From Vibrio sp. 99-70-13A1 (GTDB lineage Bacteria > Pseudomonadota > Gammaproteobacteria > Enterobacterales > Vibrionaceae): a stretch of 64,000 nt of DNA. The DNA lies in assembly GCF_013114625.1 (NCBI RefSeq), contig NZ_VTXD01000001.1, positions 124,001 through 188,000 of the forward strand, given 5' to 3'. Below, piece by piece: positions 31,090 through 40,809 of the stretch. The position numbers were made by a program, and so were the translations under genes. How positions within the stretch are numbered: position 1 is the stretch's first letter; each line of letters opens with the position of its first letter. The notes beneath the pieces were generated by a model. The model was not told the origin of the DNA, made no database searches, and worked only from the letters and a program-made list of their open reading frames with translations.

Positions 31090-33207
31090 TTAAACTTTAA
31101 ACTGATTCACTAAATCTTTCTGTTGAGTGACTAACTGATCGATCTCTTGACCAACTTGCTCAGAAGATCCTGCATGTTCCAAGATCTGTGCACTTAAATC
31201 ACGAATATTCGAAACACTCTGATTCACTTCTCCAGAAACGGACTGCTGTTCTTCAGCCGCTCGTACAATCTGATTATTCATATCACTGATTGCCGCTATT
31301 GATTCAAAAATTGCACTTAAATCTTGAACGGCTTTTTGAACATGTAAAGCCGTATCATTAGCAAGCACATTACCTTCTTGGATGGCTTCTACTACATCTT
31401 GAGTACCTGCATGGACTTTGCCAATCACTTCGCGGATCTCACCAACAGAAGACTGTGTACGGCTTGCCAAGTTTCGAACTTCATCAGCTACAACCGCAAA
31501 GCCACGACCTTGCTCTCCTGCCCTTGCCGCTTCAATAGCAGCATTAAGTGCGAGTAAGTTAGTCTGCTCAGAGATTCCCTCAATGACAGTTAAGATCTCT
31601 GTAATATTACTGTTGTTTTTCGCTAATTCTTCCACAATAGGAACCGCACTCGACATTCTATCCACCAGCTTGATCATCTCTTCTGCTGATAGTTCGATAA
31701 CTTGCTGTCCCTGCTTCGCAGAGTTGTTAGCTTGTGTTGCCGCTTCAACTGCGACTTCTGCATTTTGTACTACGAGCCCTGAAGTCTGCGTCATCTCTTC
31801 TGAAGCAGTAGCCACCAAATCTACTTCTTTAAACTGTGATTCACTGCTATTTCTAGTATCAGAAGCAGTCGATTTTGCTCTAACGGTTGTTTCAGCGACT
31901 TGTTCAGTCGTTTGAATAACCTGTTTAATCGTATTCTGAAGTTTATCTAAGAATAAGTTAAAGCCTTGAGAAAGTTGCCCAATTTCATCTTGAGATTTAA
32001 CATCTAATCGCTGAGTGAGATCTCCTTCACCAGAAGCAATATCATTCAGTCTCTTTACCACTTCTCGAATTGGTTTAACAATAGAGAGCGAAGCGATAGC
32101 AATAACCGCTAATCCGATTATCATGAACAAGGAACCCGCGAGAATCTCTGTTTTGATCCCTTCTTCAACTTTGTTGCTAATGATGCCATCAAGTTTTTCC
32201 GCATCAGCAATCACACTTGAGCGAGGCATTTCAAATAGCACGCCCCAAATCTGGTTTGCAGAACGAACAGGAGCAAATGAAATCAACCATTGATTATCTT
32301 CACTCCATTGTGTCGTCACTTCTTCACCGAAAAGAAGATCCGTCATCACATCAGTTGAGATTTGTTCGCTTAAGAACGGGCTACCCGCTTGAATTGACGT
32401 ATTATCAGTTGCGATAACTGAGCCATCTAAACTCACTACATAAACTGCGCCACTGCCATTAAATAGGCTTTCATCCGTTTCGCGGATAATTTCAGTCAGC
32501 CCATCAAGGCGTAGATCAATCCCTAGAAAACCAATAGAAACGCCATCAACGACAATAGGAACGGATATTGAGGTTGCAAGAATGCGCCCAAGTTCAGTTT
32601 CAATAATTTTTGGTGTGCTTACGCAGGTTTCCCCGCTTGAAATAGGACAAAAGAAACGCTCGCTATTAGCACTATCATTAAACGTTTTTTCCGAGATAAC
32701 ATTGGCTAAAACGTTCTCACCGTTATCTGCGATTCTCCAATAAGGCGCAAAACGACCGATCTCATTTGACCCTACATAATCTGCATCAACATAATTATCA
32801 TCTTCACTATCAAGCATATTCGGTTCAAACACCAAGTACGCACCTTGAATTGAATCGAAATTGATAACAGATTGGCGAACCATCTCATCTAAGGCTGTTC
32901 GTAATTCTTCACTCGGAGTGAAATTCTCTTCCGCATTATTCTTTAAAAATAAAGCCGTAGCAGACAACATTTCTGCTCGGTATATAGCTTCATCTATATA
33001 CTGCTGAACTTCTTTCGAATTTAGCTGAGAAACAGAAGCCAGTAATTGTTGAGACTTGTCGATTACCGATTCAGAACTCAATGTTTTTATGACTTGTTGA
33101 TTAGAAGTGGCGTTGTATATGGAAAAACCAATAAGGGATAAAGAAGTGATCAGCAGGCAACAGCCCGCCAGTAAGGTAATTTTCCACTGTACCGAGAGAG
33201 ATCGCAT
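31090..33207 (-). CDS. Methyl-accepting chemotaxis protein with dCache sensor
   Basis: 705-aa chemoreceptor. TM1 is at about residues 9-28. A long periplasmic dCache domain follows (with [11 protein letters not shown] and [18 protein letters not shown]). TM2 is near 352-375, then a HAMP domain ([26 protein letters not shown]). The signalling hairpin tip is [39 protein letters not shown] (read in parts). No NWETF-type CheR-binding pentapeptide is at the C-terminus. The ligand is unknown; dCache domains often bind amino acids or other small metabolites. It is the last intact chromosomal gene before the prophage. Confidence 0.93.
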   Translation of the reverse strand: MRSLSVQWKITLLAGCCLLITSLSLIGFSIYNATSNQQVIKTLSSESVIDKSQQLLASVSQLNSKEVQQYIDEAIYRAEMLSATALFLKNNAEENFTPSEELRTALDEMVRQSVINFDSIQGAYLVFEPNMLDSEDDNYVDADYVGSNEIGRFAPYWRIADNGENVLANVISEKTFNDSANSERFFCPISSGETCVSTPKIIETELGRILATSISVPIVVDGVSIGFLGIDLRLDGLTEIIRETDESLFNGSGAVYVVSLDGSVIATDNTSIQAGSPFLSEQISTDVMTDLLFGEEVTTQWSEDNQWLISFAPVRSANQIWGVLFEMPRSSVIADAEKLDGIISNKVEEGIKTEILAGSLFMIIGLAVIAIASLSIVKPIREVVKRLNDIASGEGDLTQRLDVKSQDEIGQLSQGFNLFLDKLQNTIKQVIQTTEQVAETTVRAKSTASDTRNSSESQFKEVDLVATASEEMTQTSGLVVQNAEVAVEAATQANNSAKQGQQVIELSAEEMIKLVDRMSSAVPIVEELAKNNSNITEILTVIEGISEQTNLLALNAAIEAARAGEQGRGFAVVADEVRNLASRTQSSVGEIREVIGKVHAGTQDVVEAIQEGNVLANDTALHVQKAVQDLSAIFESIAAISDMNNQIVRAAEEQQSVSGEVNQSVSNIRDLSAQILEHAGSSEQVGQEIDQLVTQQKDLVNQFKV

Positions 33208-33435
33208 TGTTGTACATCCTTATAATAAGCCAAATGACTTTCATAACCTTATGAATAGCTTAGATCTGATTACACCATATTCATTTGATAGATCATACTA
33301 AAGTTTACATAAATGTTAATAAGAGTAACTAACTACGTTGACTATCAATACATATTCCTGCCTTTGTTGTCGCTCTTCACCACTATAAGATGCTAGTATT
33401 TCTGAAATTCTCACAGTTTCCATTTAAGGATCTTC

Positions 33436-33459
33436 ATGAAAGTCATCAGCTTTAATATA
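33436..33459 (+). pseudogene. xthA: xthA 5' remnant cut at prophage junction
   Basis: AAGGA at 33426-33430 precedes an ATG followed by codons for MKVISFNI, the conserved N-terminus of exonuclease III. After that the sequence no longer encodes the expected NGLRAR continuation and reaches a stop at 33472-33474. In V. cholerae xthA follows this chemoreceptor gene, which supports the identity. I infer that the prophage entered here, leaving promoter, SD and eight codons. Whether a functional xthA is rebuilt on the far side cannot be seen. Confidence 0.65.
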
Positions 33460-34117
33460 TCTAACGTTAATTAATACTATAAAAACAATAACTTAAATTT
33501 ATACAACCATCTTAGTGGCGATGAAATGGCGACAGATTGTTATTTTCTCTATTTCTTACACACGAATAAACACTAGCATTTTTCCACGTAAATCCCCTAT
33601 TTTCTGCCATTGCTCTGCCTTCTTTCCCGTCCACTTTTACCGCTGAATCCCTTGAACAATTTTGAAAAAATATAATTACTATCAGATTGGCGTCAAAGCC
33701 TTGCCCTGTCTGGCTTCACCTCCTGAAAAAGAGATCTTTAATTTTATACATTAGATCGTTAAAAACCTGACAGAAAACACCTAGTAACGTTTAAAATCAA
33801 CAACTTAAATTAGCAACTAAGATCCTTACAGATCGTCATTATTGCAATTTATCGAAAAAAAGCGCAATTATTGAAATTCTATTAGGCGCAATATAAGCCC
33901 TATTCAATGGCTTTTCGTATCACTCGAAGCCTTTATAGCAAAAGGCTTTAGCGCATGTTCTGTGCCTGCCATAACCCCGTAGTTTTTCACTAAATCAAAA
34001 TTGCGAAAAAACCAGATCGAAAACGTCGCAGGTGGGGAGGATGAGTGCGGATTCCGTCACGTGGTTGCTCCTTTCCGTGGCGCTAGCCTGCAGCTATGTC
34101 ATTGGCTTTAGATATAA
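33460..34117. other. Prophage-left-end non-coding segment
   Basis: About 650 bp without a convincing gene between the xthA remnant and the tail operon terminator. It holds several GATC sites (33733, 33754, 33821, 33831, 34015) with similar flanks (GATCTTTAA, GATCGTTAAA, GATCCTTA). It also holds a hairpin AAGCCTTT/AAAGGCTT at 33927-33948. An attachment site should lie near its left edge. A small hydrophobic reading frame begins at 34041. Confidence 0.45.
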
Positions 34118-34187
34118 GAAAAGCGCCCGTTGTGGGCGCTTGTTGGTGAGATGGTTGGTGTTTACGTTACTTTATAGGTCCCGTTAG
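34041..34187 (+). CDS. Possible small one-TM protein, maybe a filamentous-phage-like remnant
   Basis: A 48-codon frame with an acidic N-terminus, one hydrophobic helix (TWLLLSVALACSYVIGF) and a basic tail, the layout of small inovirus membrane/coat proteins. GGGGAGG lies directly against the ATG, closer than usual. The 3' half runs through the tail operon terminator and into the 3' end of the convergent gene, so it may be a truncated fragment. Low confidence that it is expressed. Confidence 0.25.
   Translation: MSADSVTWLLLSVALACSYVIGFRYKKSARCGRLLVRWLVFTLLYRSR
34118..34140 (-). terminator. Late tail operon terminator
   Basis: Minus strand GCGCCC, 5-nt loop, GGGCGC, then TTTT. Confidence 0.8.
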
Positions 34188-34359
34188 AGCTGCCAGTGTT
34201 TATGATGACTTCTGCATCCCGCTTAATCACTGTAACCATTGCTGCTGCTATTGCTTCCATCAACGGTGAGTTCTGTGAAAACTCTCCTTCTGTCACAAAG
34301 CCTCTTGCTTGCAGCTCTTGAATCAATTCTTGCTTGGTTGCATCGACTTCTAATGCCAT
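34162..34359 (-). CDS. Small phage protein at end of tail operon
   Basis: 65-aa protein of unknown function and no recognised family. It is predicted to be a helical N-terminal half with a short beta tail (EVIINTGSSNGTYKVT). Its ATG follows the stop of the spike gene by a single base, so it is translated as part of the tail operon and is probably a minor structural or assembly protein. Last gene before the operon terminator. Confidence 0.6.
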   Translation of the reverse strand: MALEVDATKQELIQELQARGFVTEGEFSQNSPLMEAIAAAMVTVIKRDAEVIINTGSSNGTYKVT

Positions 34360-34360
34360 G

Positions 34361-35056
34361 TTACTTACCTGCTTTGACGGTCGCTGAAACGTCTACATGC
34401 GGTTTTCCAGTGAACGGACAAATGGATGCACCTGTACATACACCTGTCCCGCCATTCATTGTAATGAGATCTGCTACTTCAATGATTTTCTTTGCCGTAG
34501 ATGATTTGTTGCCTTTGACGGTTTCACTGTGGTTACCATCAATTTCAGCAATTCGATTTTCCAGTACTTTGATTTGTTGAGTGAGGCATTCAAGCTTGTC
34601 GGCTTGGTCTGTCTTACGTTCAAAGTTCCCGTCTTTGTCTACCAATTGGTAAACACCTTTGCGTTGTTGGTATCGGCTTTCACCTTCTTTGATGCCTGGT
34701 AACTTGAACCCAAGCGGAAGAACGCAACGAATAAAAGGTTTGTCTGGTTGCCCGAACATAAACCCTAACTCAACAATACTGCCAATAGCCGGTGGTTCTA
34801 ACCGACCAGCGTGATCACCAAGACCTGGCACTGGAAGTGGTACCGCCTGCAATGGTGGTTTGTCTTCGTATTCCATGCCCTTTTCATCAAGTAGCTGAAC
34901 ATCTACCGCGTAGTGAGGATAAAAGCGATCAGACAAGTCCCCTTCTTCTGGGAGTTCTGGCAAGGCGACCACTTTTCCCCATCTTGGCAAATGCCACTGC
35001 CCTGTGAATTCAGGGAACAAACGGAAGATGATGCGCTTGATAGTATTTACATCCAT
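34361..35056 (-). CDS. Baseplate spike/assembly protein (gpV-like) with PAAR-like C-terminus
   Basis: 231-aa phage baseplate protein. The N-terminal part (GKVVALPELPEEGD ... YAVDVQLLDEKG ... PAIGSIVELGFMFGQPDKPFIRCVLP) is an OB-fold as in P2 gpV / Mu gp45 spike proteins. After a coiled region it ends with GGTGVCTGASICPFTGKPH, a pattern seen in PAAR-like tip domains. It overlaps the upstream hub gene by 10 bp. It probably forms the membrane-piercing spike. Confidence 0.65.
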   Translation of the reverse strand: MDVNTIKRIIFRLFPEFTGQWHLPRWGKVVALPELPEEGDLSDRFYPHYAVDVQLLDEKGMEYEDKPPLQAVPLPVPGLGDHAGRLEPPAIGSIVELGFMFGQPDKPFIRCVLPLGFKLPGIKEGESRYQQRKGVYQLVDKDGNFERKTDQADKLECLTQQIKVLENRIAEIDGNHSETVKGNKSSTAKKIIEVADLITMNGGTGVCTGASICPFTGKPHVDVSATVKAGK

Positions 35057-35736
35057 GTGAGCTTTGCCTCCGTTCCTTCAAACTCGACACCGACTAATCG
35101 AAGCCCATTCACCACAACACCTGGCTTGAGCCTTGGAATAGCCGGTATCTTTACTGATTTGTTTGCCGTGTGGTTGGTCATGAGTTCGTTAGGTATGGTG
35201 ATAGGCTTATCAGCCCAATGGGAATCTTGCCAACTGCCTACGTAAATTTGCCCGTTGCCTTGTTGCTGCCAGAACAAGTCTTCAATGCTGAACGCTTGGG
35301 CGAGCTCGTCTATGACTCGATAGCCATTGCCATCACTGTAAAAGCAAGGGATGGCAGTTTTACTGTAAGCCTTTTCTGGTAACACAAATTGAAGCCCTGT
35401 TTTATTGGTGACTTCGCTTAGCAGCTGCATGAGTGTTGGGTGACGCATGATGATGTTCAGTGGCTTGTAAAGTATTGCTGATAGCTCTCGGCAAAATACG
35501 GCAGACCAACCTTTTTCAGCAGGCTGCACCCTTTCGATGTAACCCAAAAAGACTCGGGTAATATCATCGCCCCAACCTAAGTCTACGGCGATGATGGTAT
35601 TGGGCTCTGGATTACCTTCAACAGTCAGCTCGCAGCGACCTGGCGTATTTTTATCAAAGACGACTCTATGGCTTTTCATCTTGGCTTTATCTTTACCAAG
35701 GTAAACGCGGCTAATGAATCGATTGTTTGCACTCAT
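35047..35736 (-). CDS. Baseplate hub protein (late control gpD-like)
   Basis: 229-aa protein that resembles the gpD/Mu gp44 hub family by position and by its arrangement: a beta-rich N-terminal domain with DDITRVFLGYIERVQPAEKG, then ELSAILYKPLNIIMRHPTLMQLLSEVTNKTGL, as in hub proteins. It should join tail tube to spike. It is neighbour to the spike gene, with which it overlaps. Confidence 0.6.
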   Translation of the reverse strand: MSANNRFISRVYLGKDKAKMKSHRVVFDKNTPGRCELTVEGNPEPNTIIAVDLGWGDDITRVFLGYIERVQPAEKGWSAVFCRELSAILYKPLNIIMRHPTLMQLLSEVTNKTGLQFVLPEKAYSKTAIPCFYSDGNGYRVIDELAQAFSIEDLFWQQQGNGQIYVGSWQDSHWADKPITIPNELMTNHTANKSVKIPAIPRLKPGVVVNGLRLVGVEFEGTEAKLTWM

Positions 35737-35749
35737 AAATCACCACTAG

Positions 35750-36280
35750 TTAGAGCTTTTTGCTGTCGTTGAGTACTTTCTGAAATCCTGTTAACTCAAC
35801 TTCGGTCCCTGGCGGCACATCGTCACTTTGCCCAGCTTCAACCGGTGTATTCACACCTTGTACTTTTTGCTGCGCGGCGGGTTTGTCCGCTTGGCGCTGC
35901 TCTACTCGTTCTGGTACCGAAAGATGCTCGATAAGTTCAAATGAAACACTCCATTGCCTGTGAGACTCTTGCTCATCGGCGCGAACGGAACCTTGAAATT
36001 TGGCTTGGCGTATTTTTAAGGCTTCTGCCGTTTTGTTACTGATTCGATAGATTTGGCGGGCATCGTTTTCTTGCGCTTCCGCCAAACTGAACAAGTTGGT
36101 TAATAGCTGTTTCTTGGTAAATGGGATCACGCCTTTCACGGTCAGAATTTTACCTTTGCTGCCTGTTTCCGCTTGGTCGGTAGCCGAGGTTTGACCGGAC
36201 ATGTCTTGTCCGGCCAATTGCTGACGAACGCTAATGCGTAAGTTCTTTAATGGGAGTTGGGTGCCGTTTAGGGTTAGCAT
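35750..36280 (-). CDS. Baseplate-complex protein
   Basis: 176-aa protein of K139-like phages found between hub and fibre genes. The N-terminal half is beta-rich (LTLNGTQLPLKNLRISVRQQLAGQDMSG at its start, read in parts). The C-terminal third is polar and Gln/Pro-rich, probably flexible. A structural role in the baseplate is inferred from context only. Confidence 0.5.
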   Translation of the reverse strand: MLTLNGTQLPLKNLRISVRQQLAGQDMSGQTSATDQAETGSKGKILTVKGVIPFTKKQLLTNLFSLAEAQENDARQIYRISNKTAEALKIRQAKFQGSVRADEQESHRQWSVSFELIEHLSVPERVEQRQADKPAAQQKVQGVNTPVEAGQSDDVPPGTEVELTGFQKVLNDSKKL

Positions 36281-36295
36281 ACTAGTATTACTCTA

Positions 36296-38683
36296 TTAGT
36301 TTGCTGTAATACTGATGTAAGTATTAACAATAGACTCTGCATTAACTGACAAGCCGTTTTCATCTTTCAAATGGATACGCCATCGCAGAGGATCACCGGC
36401 AACAAAAGCTCCTACAGCGACTATCGTTTCTTCAACTCCTATCGTTGCAACTGATATTGACTGACAAGGAGCACTAAATCGCAATAATAATGCTCCCGCT
36501 TCAATAACCATATTCTCTATCCCATAAGGTTTACCATGGTCAAAAACTTTCCACCCATTTCCGTCATTCACAATGATTCCAGATGCCATCGCTCCTATGA
36601 CATCGGGTAACTCTTGTCGCTTAGAAACTTGGCCACTTTTTAGCTTAGAAAAGCACCATACTGCGCCACTCAAGCCACTCCAGTTATTACCGGTTACAGC
36701 TTCAGCTTTAGTAATGAACACCGATAACTCTTTTTCATTGCTAACAGAGAAATTTAAGGGTATGGATTGCGTTTCTTGTTCCGAATTAGCATCAACATTA
36801 ATCCGTTGAGAGCCTACTTGAACTTTATATTCTGACGGTCTCGCATACTTTGTTGGCATCATTTGCGGATCAAGTGAAGTATCGACGACCAAAGAATCTA
36901 AACACCAAGGAATTTCCGTACTTTCAACAATGGCCCTAGCCATCGATTTATATCCAACCTTAGAAGGATGAACGCTGTCTTTGATAAGTCTGGGATTCGG
37001 TTGAACTAAATCAGGCAAACGACTCCAATCCCACGCATCAAACACCCACACCCCAAACCTAATTAATTCAGTTTGCATCCATGAACGTAGTTCTTGTATT
37101 TGCGACTGCTTAACTTCATCTGAAGTGCGATAAGCTGGCGGTGTATTGAATACAGCTAATATCCCGTTCTCACAACAAGACTTCGCCATCGAGATTAAAT
37201 CGGTTTTCGCCCCCTCAATGCCATGACCATAGCTGATGTTATTTATTCCTACATTAACAACAACAAACGCAGGCTTGCCAGGTAAAGTTCTAGTTCCTTT
37301 CCCATCACCAGGGTCATAATCTAACCCGAGAACGTCGCGCTTCCATCTAGCCAGTATTTGAGCCGTTTGTTGTCCGCCAATACCATGGTTATACCAATAC
37401 AATCCTGTTATTGCGCCAAATTCATAACTTAATTGGCCACTTTCATTCTCATGTGCTAAGTCGACTTGCCCAAGTTCGTTATGAAGCCTCCCATGAAGTT
37501 CAGGATGCCCTTCAGCAATAGAATCTCCTATAACAACCCCAAAAGGTAAAGATAGGGTGATGCCTTCGTTACCTGTAAGCTCTGAGATCCAAGCGCCATT
37601 ATTGTTAACATCTGAACTCGCCACCCAAAGTTCATTATTGAAATGTGGATATGAATAAAAGCTACTCAATGAGGACGTTTCACCAACGGCAAACGCCTTC
37701 ACTTTTTTAACACTACCCATCGCGTGTGAACGAGTAGTGTCAATGACATCATCCGTGTTTTGGTCACCTGTTTGTAGATATTTACTTTCAATGGCTTCGT
37801 CAACACCTCGGAAGTTTTCCCCCACCCACTTTCTATCTGCACTTTCTCGGGCAGGCCTTAAATCAGAAACAGTTCCATCAGCGTGAACCTTTGCTATTTT
37901 GCAAACAAAGTGCTGCTTACCTTGCTCATCGTTGTAATCATCTTTCTCTTCTGAAGTCACAACAAACTCGAACTGTGTTTGATATTCACCAGTTGGTGAA
38001 CCATCTTTATAGAGGTCAACATATATGAATGAAGGCTTTTCAAGAACTTGTAACGTTCGTTCAAAATCTAGGGCCACACGTCGACCAGAAACATAGCCAG
38101 AACCTGACTTAACATTGAATGCTGTAGATTTAGGCGTGACCAAAAAAGCATCTTCAATAAACCAATCATTGCCATTTTGGTCAACCATCGCTTGAGCAGT
38201 ATCCGCATCCATTTGGTTCATCCGCGGTGTAGCATTATATTGCCAACTTTTAGGATCAACGGTGATGTTCGTTATTCCCGAAATATTGTCATACTTAATC
38301 ACTTGTGACCGGACTAATGTATTTCCCGCGACACCTGGTTCATCCTTCGTTTTTGGTGTTCGAACTGGATGATGGATCGCAATAACAGTGTTGTGTTCAC
38401 TGCAGTAAAGACCGCGCCAGTTAAAATAAAATGGACCTACGTTACTCGCGAGCGTGGTGGAATAGATGACCATATCCGTAGAAATTCGACCTCGTTCATG
38501 TACATCTGACTCGTGAACCACATATTGGGAAGGGGTGGCATCAGTTTCCAAAGGAAAATCTGCTCGGTCTGGTACATCGGCAAAGATAAATTTGTCTATT
38601 CTTAATTCTTTTTCTTCAGCCGCAAGTTTAGCCATCAATTCTTTGCCAGCTTTTGTTAATATTTGTGTCGTCGCATTGGTCAT
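36296..38683 (-). CDS. Tail fibre protein with embedded SGNH/GDSL hydrolase domain
   Basis: 795-aa fibre. The N-terminus (about residues 1-160: TQILTKAGKELMAKLAAEEK, VGPFYFNWRGLYC) matches the phage tail-collar fibre attachment domain. Residues about 380-590 read as an SGNH hydrolase. Block I is VVIGDSIAEG with Ser388, block II is HGIGGQ (434-438), block III is NVGINN with Asn481, and block V is DSVHP with Asp569 and His572. The C-terminus is a beta-rich receptor-binding part. I infer an esterase that removes acyl groups from surface polysaccharide during adsorption. Confidence 0.8.
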   Translation of the reverse strand: MTNATTQILTKAGKELMAKLAAEEKELRIDKFIFADVPDRADFPLETDATPSQYVVHESDVHERGRISTDMVIYSTTLASNVGPFYFNWRGLYCSEHNTVIAIHHPVRTPKTKDEPGVAGNTLVRSQVIKYDNISGITNITVDPKSWQYNATPRMNQMDADTAQAMVDQNGNDWFIEDAFLVTPKSTAFNVKSGSGYVSGRRVALDFERTLQVLEKPSFIYVDLYKDGSPTGEYQTQFEFVVTSEEKDDYNDEQGKQHFVCKIAKVHADGTVSDLRPARESADRKWVGENFRGVDEAIESKYLQTGDQNTDDVIDTTRSHAMGSVKKVKAFAVGETSSLSSFYSYPHFNNELWVASSDVNNNGAWISELTGNEGITLSLPFGVVIGDSIAEGHPELHGRLHNELGQVDLAHENESGQLSYEFGAITGLYWYNHGIGGQQTAQILARWKRDVLGLDYDPGDGKGTRTLPGKPAFVVVNVGINNISYGHGIEGAKTDLISMAKSCCENGILAVFNTPPAYRTSDEVKQSQIQELRSWMQTELIRFGVWVFDAWDWSRLPDLVQPNPRLIKDSVHPSKVGYKSMARAIVESTEIPWCLDSLVVDTSLDPQMMPTKYARPSEYKVQVGSQRINVDANSEQETQSIPLNFSVSNEKELSVFITKAEAVTGNNWSGLSGAVWCFSKLKSGQVSKRQELPDVIGAMASGIIVNDGNGWKVFDHGKPYGIENMVIEAGALLLRFSAPCQSISVATIGVEETIVAVGAFVAGDPLRWRIHLKDENGLSVNAESIVNTYISITAN

Positions 38684-38695
38684 TTATTTCCACCT

Positions 38696-39295
38696 TTACT
38701 GTGCTGTCGCGCACTCTAAATCCATATCTAAATTGAATACTGTCGTAAATGAATTCGCTTCCAATGGCGAATCTGCAACAGCCGTCTCATACGCGCCGTC
38801 TAAAATTTGGGTTTTCAACGGCATATCAATTTCTACATAAGTCGTATATTGATATCGTCTGCACGTCCGCCCGTATTGACGAACTACGGTATCCAATAAA
38901 TGTGGGACTTCTGATAAGTCACCGTCTCGAATCTTTAGGCTGACTACATCCCAATCGACATTCACTAGCCTTTCATCTTGGGCAATGTGCGGATAGCCGA
39001 GCTTTTCAAACATCTCTTCCCACCCAGACACCGAACCCGCATCACGAGAAAACCCGTAAGCATGCGCCACACGGATTCGAAACAAGTCTTCGGGCTCTTG
39101 TCCGAGCTTTTCTACTCCACGTTGCCAAGCCAGAATATTGACCAAAGCAATAGGCGCGGTCAGCGGATCATGCTGTTGCAGCGGCATTTCAAATGCGGCT
39201 TTTACATGTTCCCAATAATTACGCATGGCTCGGGCAAACTTGGCGAGTTCACCTCTACCCATCCAATAACGAAGGTTTATCTCAGGTATTTTCAA
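38696..39295 (-). CDS. Tail protein I (P2 gpI-like baseplate)
   Basis: 199-aa baseplate wedge protein. DPLTAPIALVNILAWQRGVE and FRIRVAHAYGFSRDAGSVSGWEEMFEKLGY correspond to the gpI family pattern (a Trp-rich early region and GTvsal-like central segment). It overlaps the gpJ gene by 14 bp, as is usual for J-I pairs. Confidence 0.75.
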   Translation of the reverse strand: MKIPEINLRYWMGRGELAKFARAMRNYWEHVKAAFEMPLQQHDPLTAPIALVNILAWQRGVEKLGQEPEDLFRIRVAHAYGFSRDAGSVSGWEEMFEKLGYPHIAQDERLVNVDWDVVSLKIRDGDLSEVPHLLDTVVRQYGRTCRRYQYTTYVEIDMPLKTQILDGAYETAVADSPLEANSFTTVFNLDMDLECATAQ

Positions 39296-40469
39296 TGGAT
39301 ACCTCCAACGTCTGAATGCGAGGCACCGTTAGGTTGTTAATGATGTCGGCATTCTCAAATTCGAGTGATTCAATCTGTGAAAACTGCCCATGTAGCTCTT
39401 GCCCTAATTTGGAGAAGCTAAAGCGCAACACTGGATTGGTCACGGTTGGCGAATAATCGGTATTCTCACGAAATGCCGCGCCAATGAACTTCTCTACTGC
39501 GGCTTTAAGCTCTGTTCTTTCATCCATCGTTAATGAGCGTTGCGGCCACACATGACAAACAATATTGCTCTGTGTTTCTGGCATCGCCATCACCTGCAGA
39601 TCATCACCATGACCGTGTTGCCCTTGATTACGAATGTAGGTGTTCAAGTCGCTGAGCATTTCAGGTGAAGGCTCACCCGTATCAAGCAGAATGTACGCGT
39701 TCGCAGTACCAGGCCCACGTGGCGCGTTATGCTCGAAATACACGTTATCGTCGTTAATGCCTGCGCGACTGGTCAGCAATGAACGGTAAGCCGCATCAAT
39801 GTGCCATTTCGCCACCGCGCTCCATTGGTTACGGATACGTAAGCGAAGTTCATCGTTGCTTTCTTTGTCTGCGCCTGCAGCGGTTAGCCATTCGGCTGGG
39901 TTGGTTGCGGCTGCAATGCCTGGTATCGCAGTCGGCAAAATATGGTAGTAACCTTCGCCAAGGTTATAGGCTGCACCTTCACTTTCAGCTTCAACATCGA
40001 CCATAACCGTGGTTTCGTTTTCTGGCAGCGTGGTATCAGCCCGCACACGAACGCGGTAAATATTGCCGTTAATGACTTCAGTCTGAATCCATGTATTTTG
40101 GGGAATGACTAACGCGGGTCCTTTCACGGCAGCACGTTGAAACGCGATAAGCCCAGCGGCTTTGGTGGCTTCTTTACGAGTCAGCTTGCATTGCCAAGCC
40201 AGTAGGTCTAACCATTGGTCGACAGCGGTTGCCACAAACATGTTGGGCAGAACGTAACCCACCAATAGAGTCGTGATGAGCCACAAGGTGACATTGACCA
40301 CTGCCGATTCAATCAAGCGCCAGAACGGAGAGAAAAGCGAATCGTTAGAGATAATGCAGTCTTCCTTTTCCATTTCTTCTTTCAGCACTTTTTTCCAACT
40401 GACGGCATCGGTAGGAATACCGGATTGCTTAACCAGCTCGGTATAATCTGGCTTTGGAATATCAGACAT
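39282..40469 (-). CDS. Baseplate J-like protein
   Basis: 395-aa gpJ/Mu gp47-type baseplate wedge. Typical features: AVDQWLDLLAWQCKLTRKEATKA near residue 85, GPALVIPQNTWIQT, GAAYNLGEGYYHIL, and ESNDELRLRIRNQWSA with NAPRGPGTANAYILLD. Sits between the gp25/DUF2590 gene and gpI with short overlaps. Confidence 0.85.
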   Translation of the reverse strand: MSDIPKPDYTELVKQSGIPTDAVSWKKVLKEEMEKEDCIISNDSLFSPFWRLIESAVVNVTLWLITTLLVGYVLPNMFVATAVDQWLDLLAWQCKLTRKEATKAAGLIAFQRAAVKGPALVIPQNTWIQTEVINGNIYRVRVRADTTLPENETTVMVDVEAESEGAAYNLGEGYYHILPTAIPGIAAATNPAEWLTAAGADKESNDELRLRIRNQWSAVAKWHIDAAYRSLLTSRAGINDDNVYFEHNAPRGPGTANAYILLDTGEPSPEMLSDLNTYIRNQGQHGHGDDLQVMAMPETQSNIVCHVWPQRSLTMDERTELKAAVEKFIGAAFRENTDYSPTVTNPVLRFSFSKLGQELHGQFSQIESLEFENADIINNLTVPRIQTLEVSIENT

Positions 40470-40809
40470 TGTTTATCTCCATGGTGACATCACCCTTTGC
40501 TAAATCACCAAACTCTGCTGTCGTGGCGAGCACGTAAATCGTGCCTTCTGTTGGCTCTTCTAATTGCACTGTGCCTGGTACTAGGCGAACGTCTTCTTCC
40601 ACCAATAATTCCAGCTTGGTTCGAATGTCCGCTTTCTTTGATGGGCTGCGCTCTGCAATAAGTTCAACCGCTAAATTGCTTTCAATGATGGCGTGTTTAA
40701 TGTCTTGGGCGATCACGGCTCGGTCTTGAATCAACACAGGGTTACGACCGGCATCGAGCACTACATCGCCGTTTTCAATCAGTAAGTCTTGGTATTTGAA
40801 ATTACCCAT
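40462..40809 (-). CDS. DUF2590 baseplate protein (gp25/gpW-like)
   Basis: 115-aa protein of the DUF2590 family, the likely counterpart of P2 gpW/T4 gp25, a baseplate wedge component with lysozyme-like fold. YQDLLIENGDVVLDAGRNPVLIQDR and AQDIKHAIIESNLAVELIAERS are the family pattern. It overlaps gpJ by 8 bp, and its ATG directly abuts the tape-measure stop. Confidence 0.75.
   Translation of the reverse strand: MGNFKYQDLLIENGDVVLDAGRNPVLIQDRAVIAQDIKHAIIESNLAVELIAERSPSKKADIRTKLELLVEEDVRLVPGTVQLEEPTEGTIYVLATTAEFGDLAKGDVTMEINNV

Noticed and set aside
33521..33646. Short plus-strand frame after the xthA remnant
   Set aside because: No SD, odd composition and no recognisable feature.
33880..33920. 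A dif/XerCD-like site near GGCGCAATATAAGCC
   Set aside because: Only the left arm is loosely similar; the XerD half does not match.
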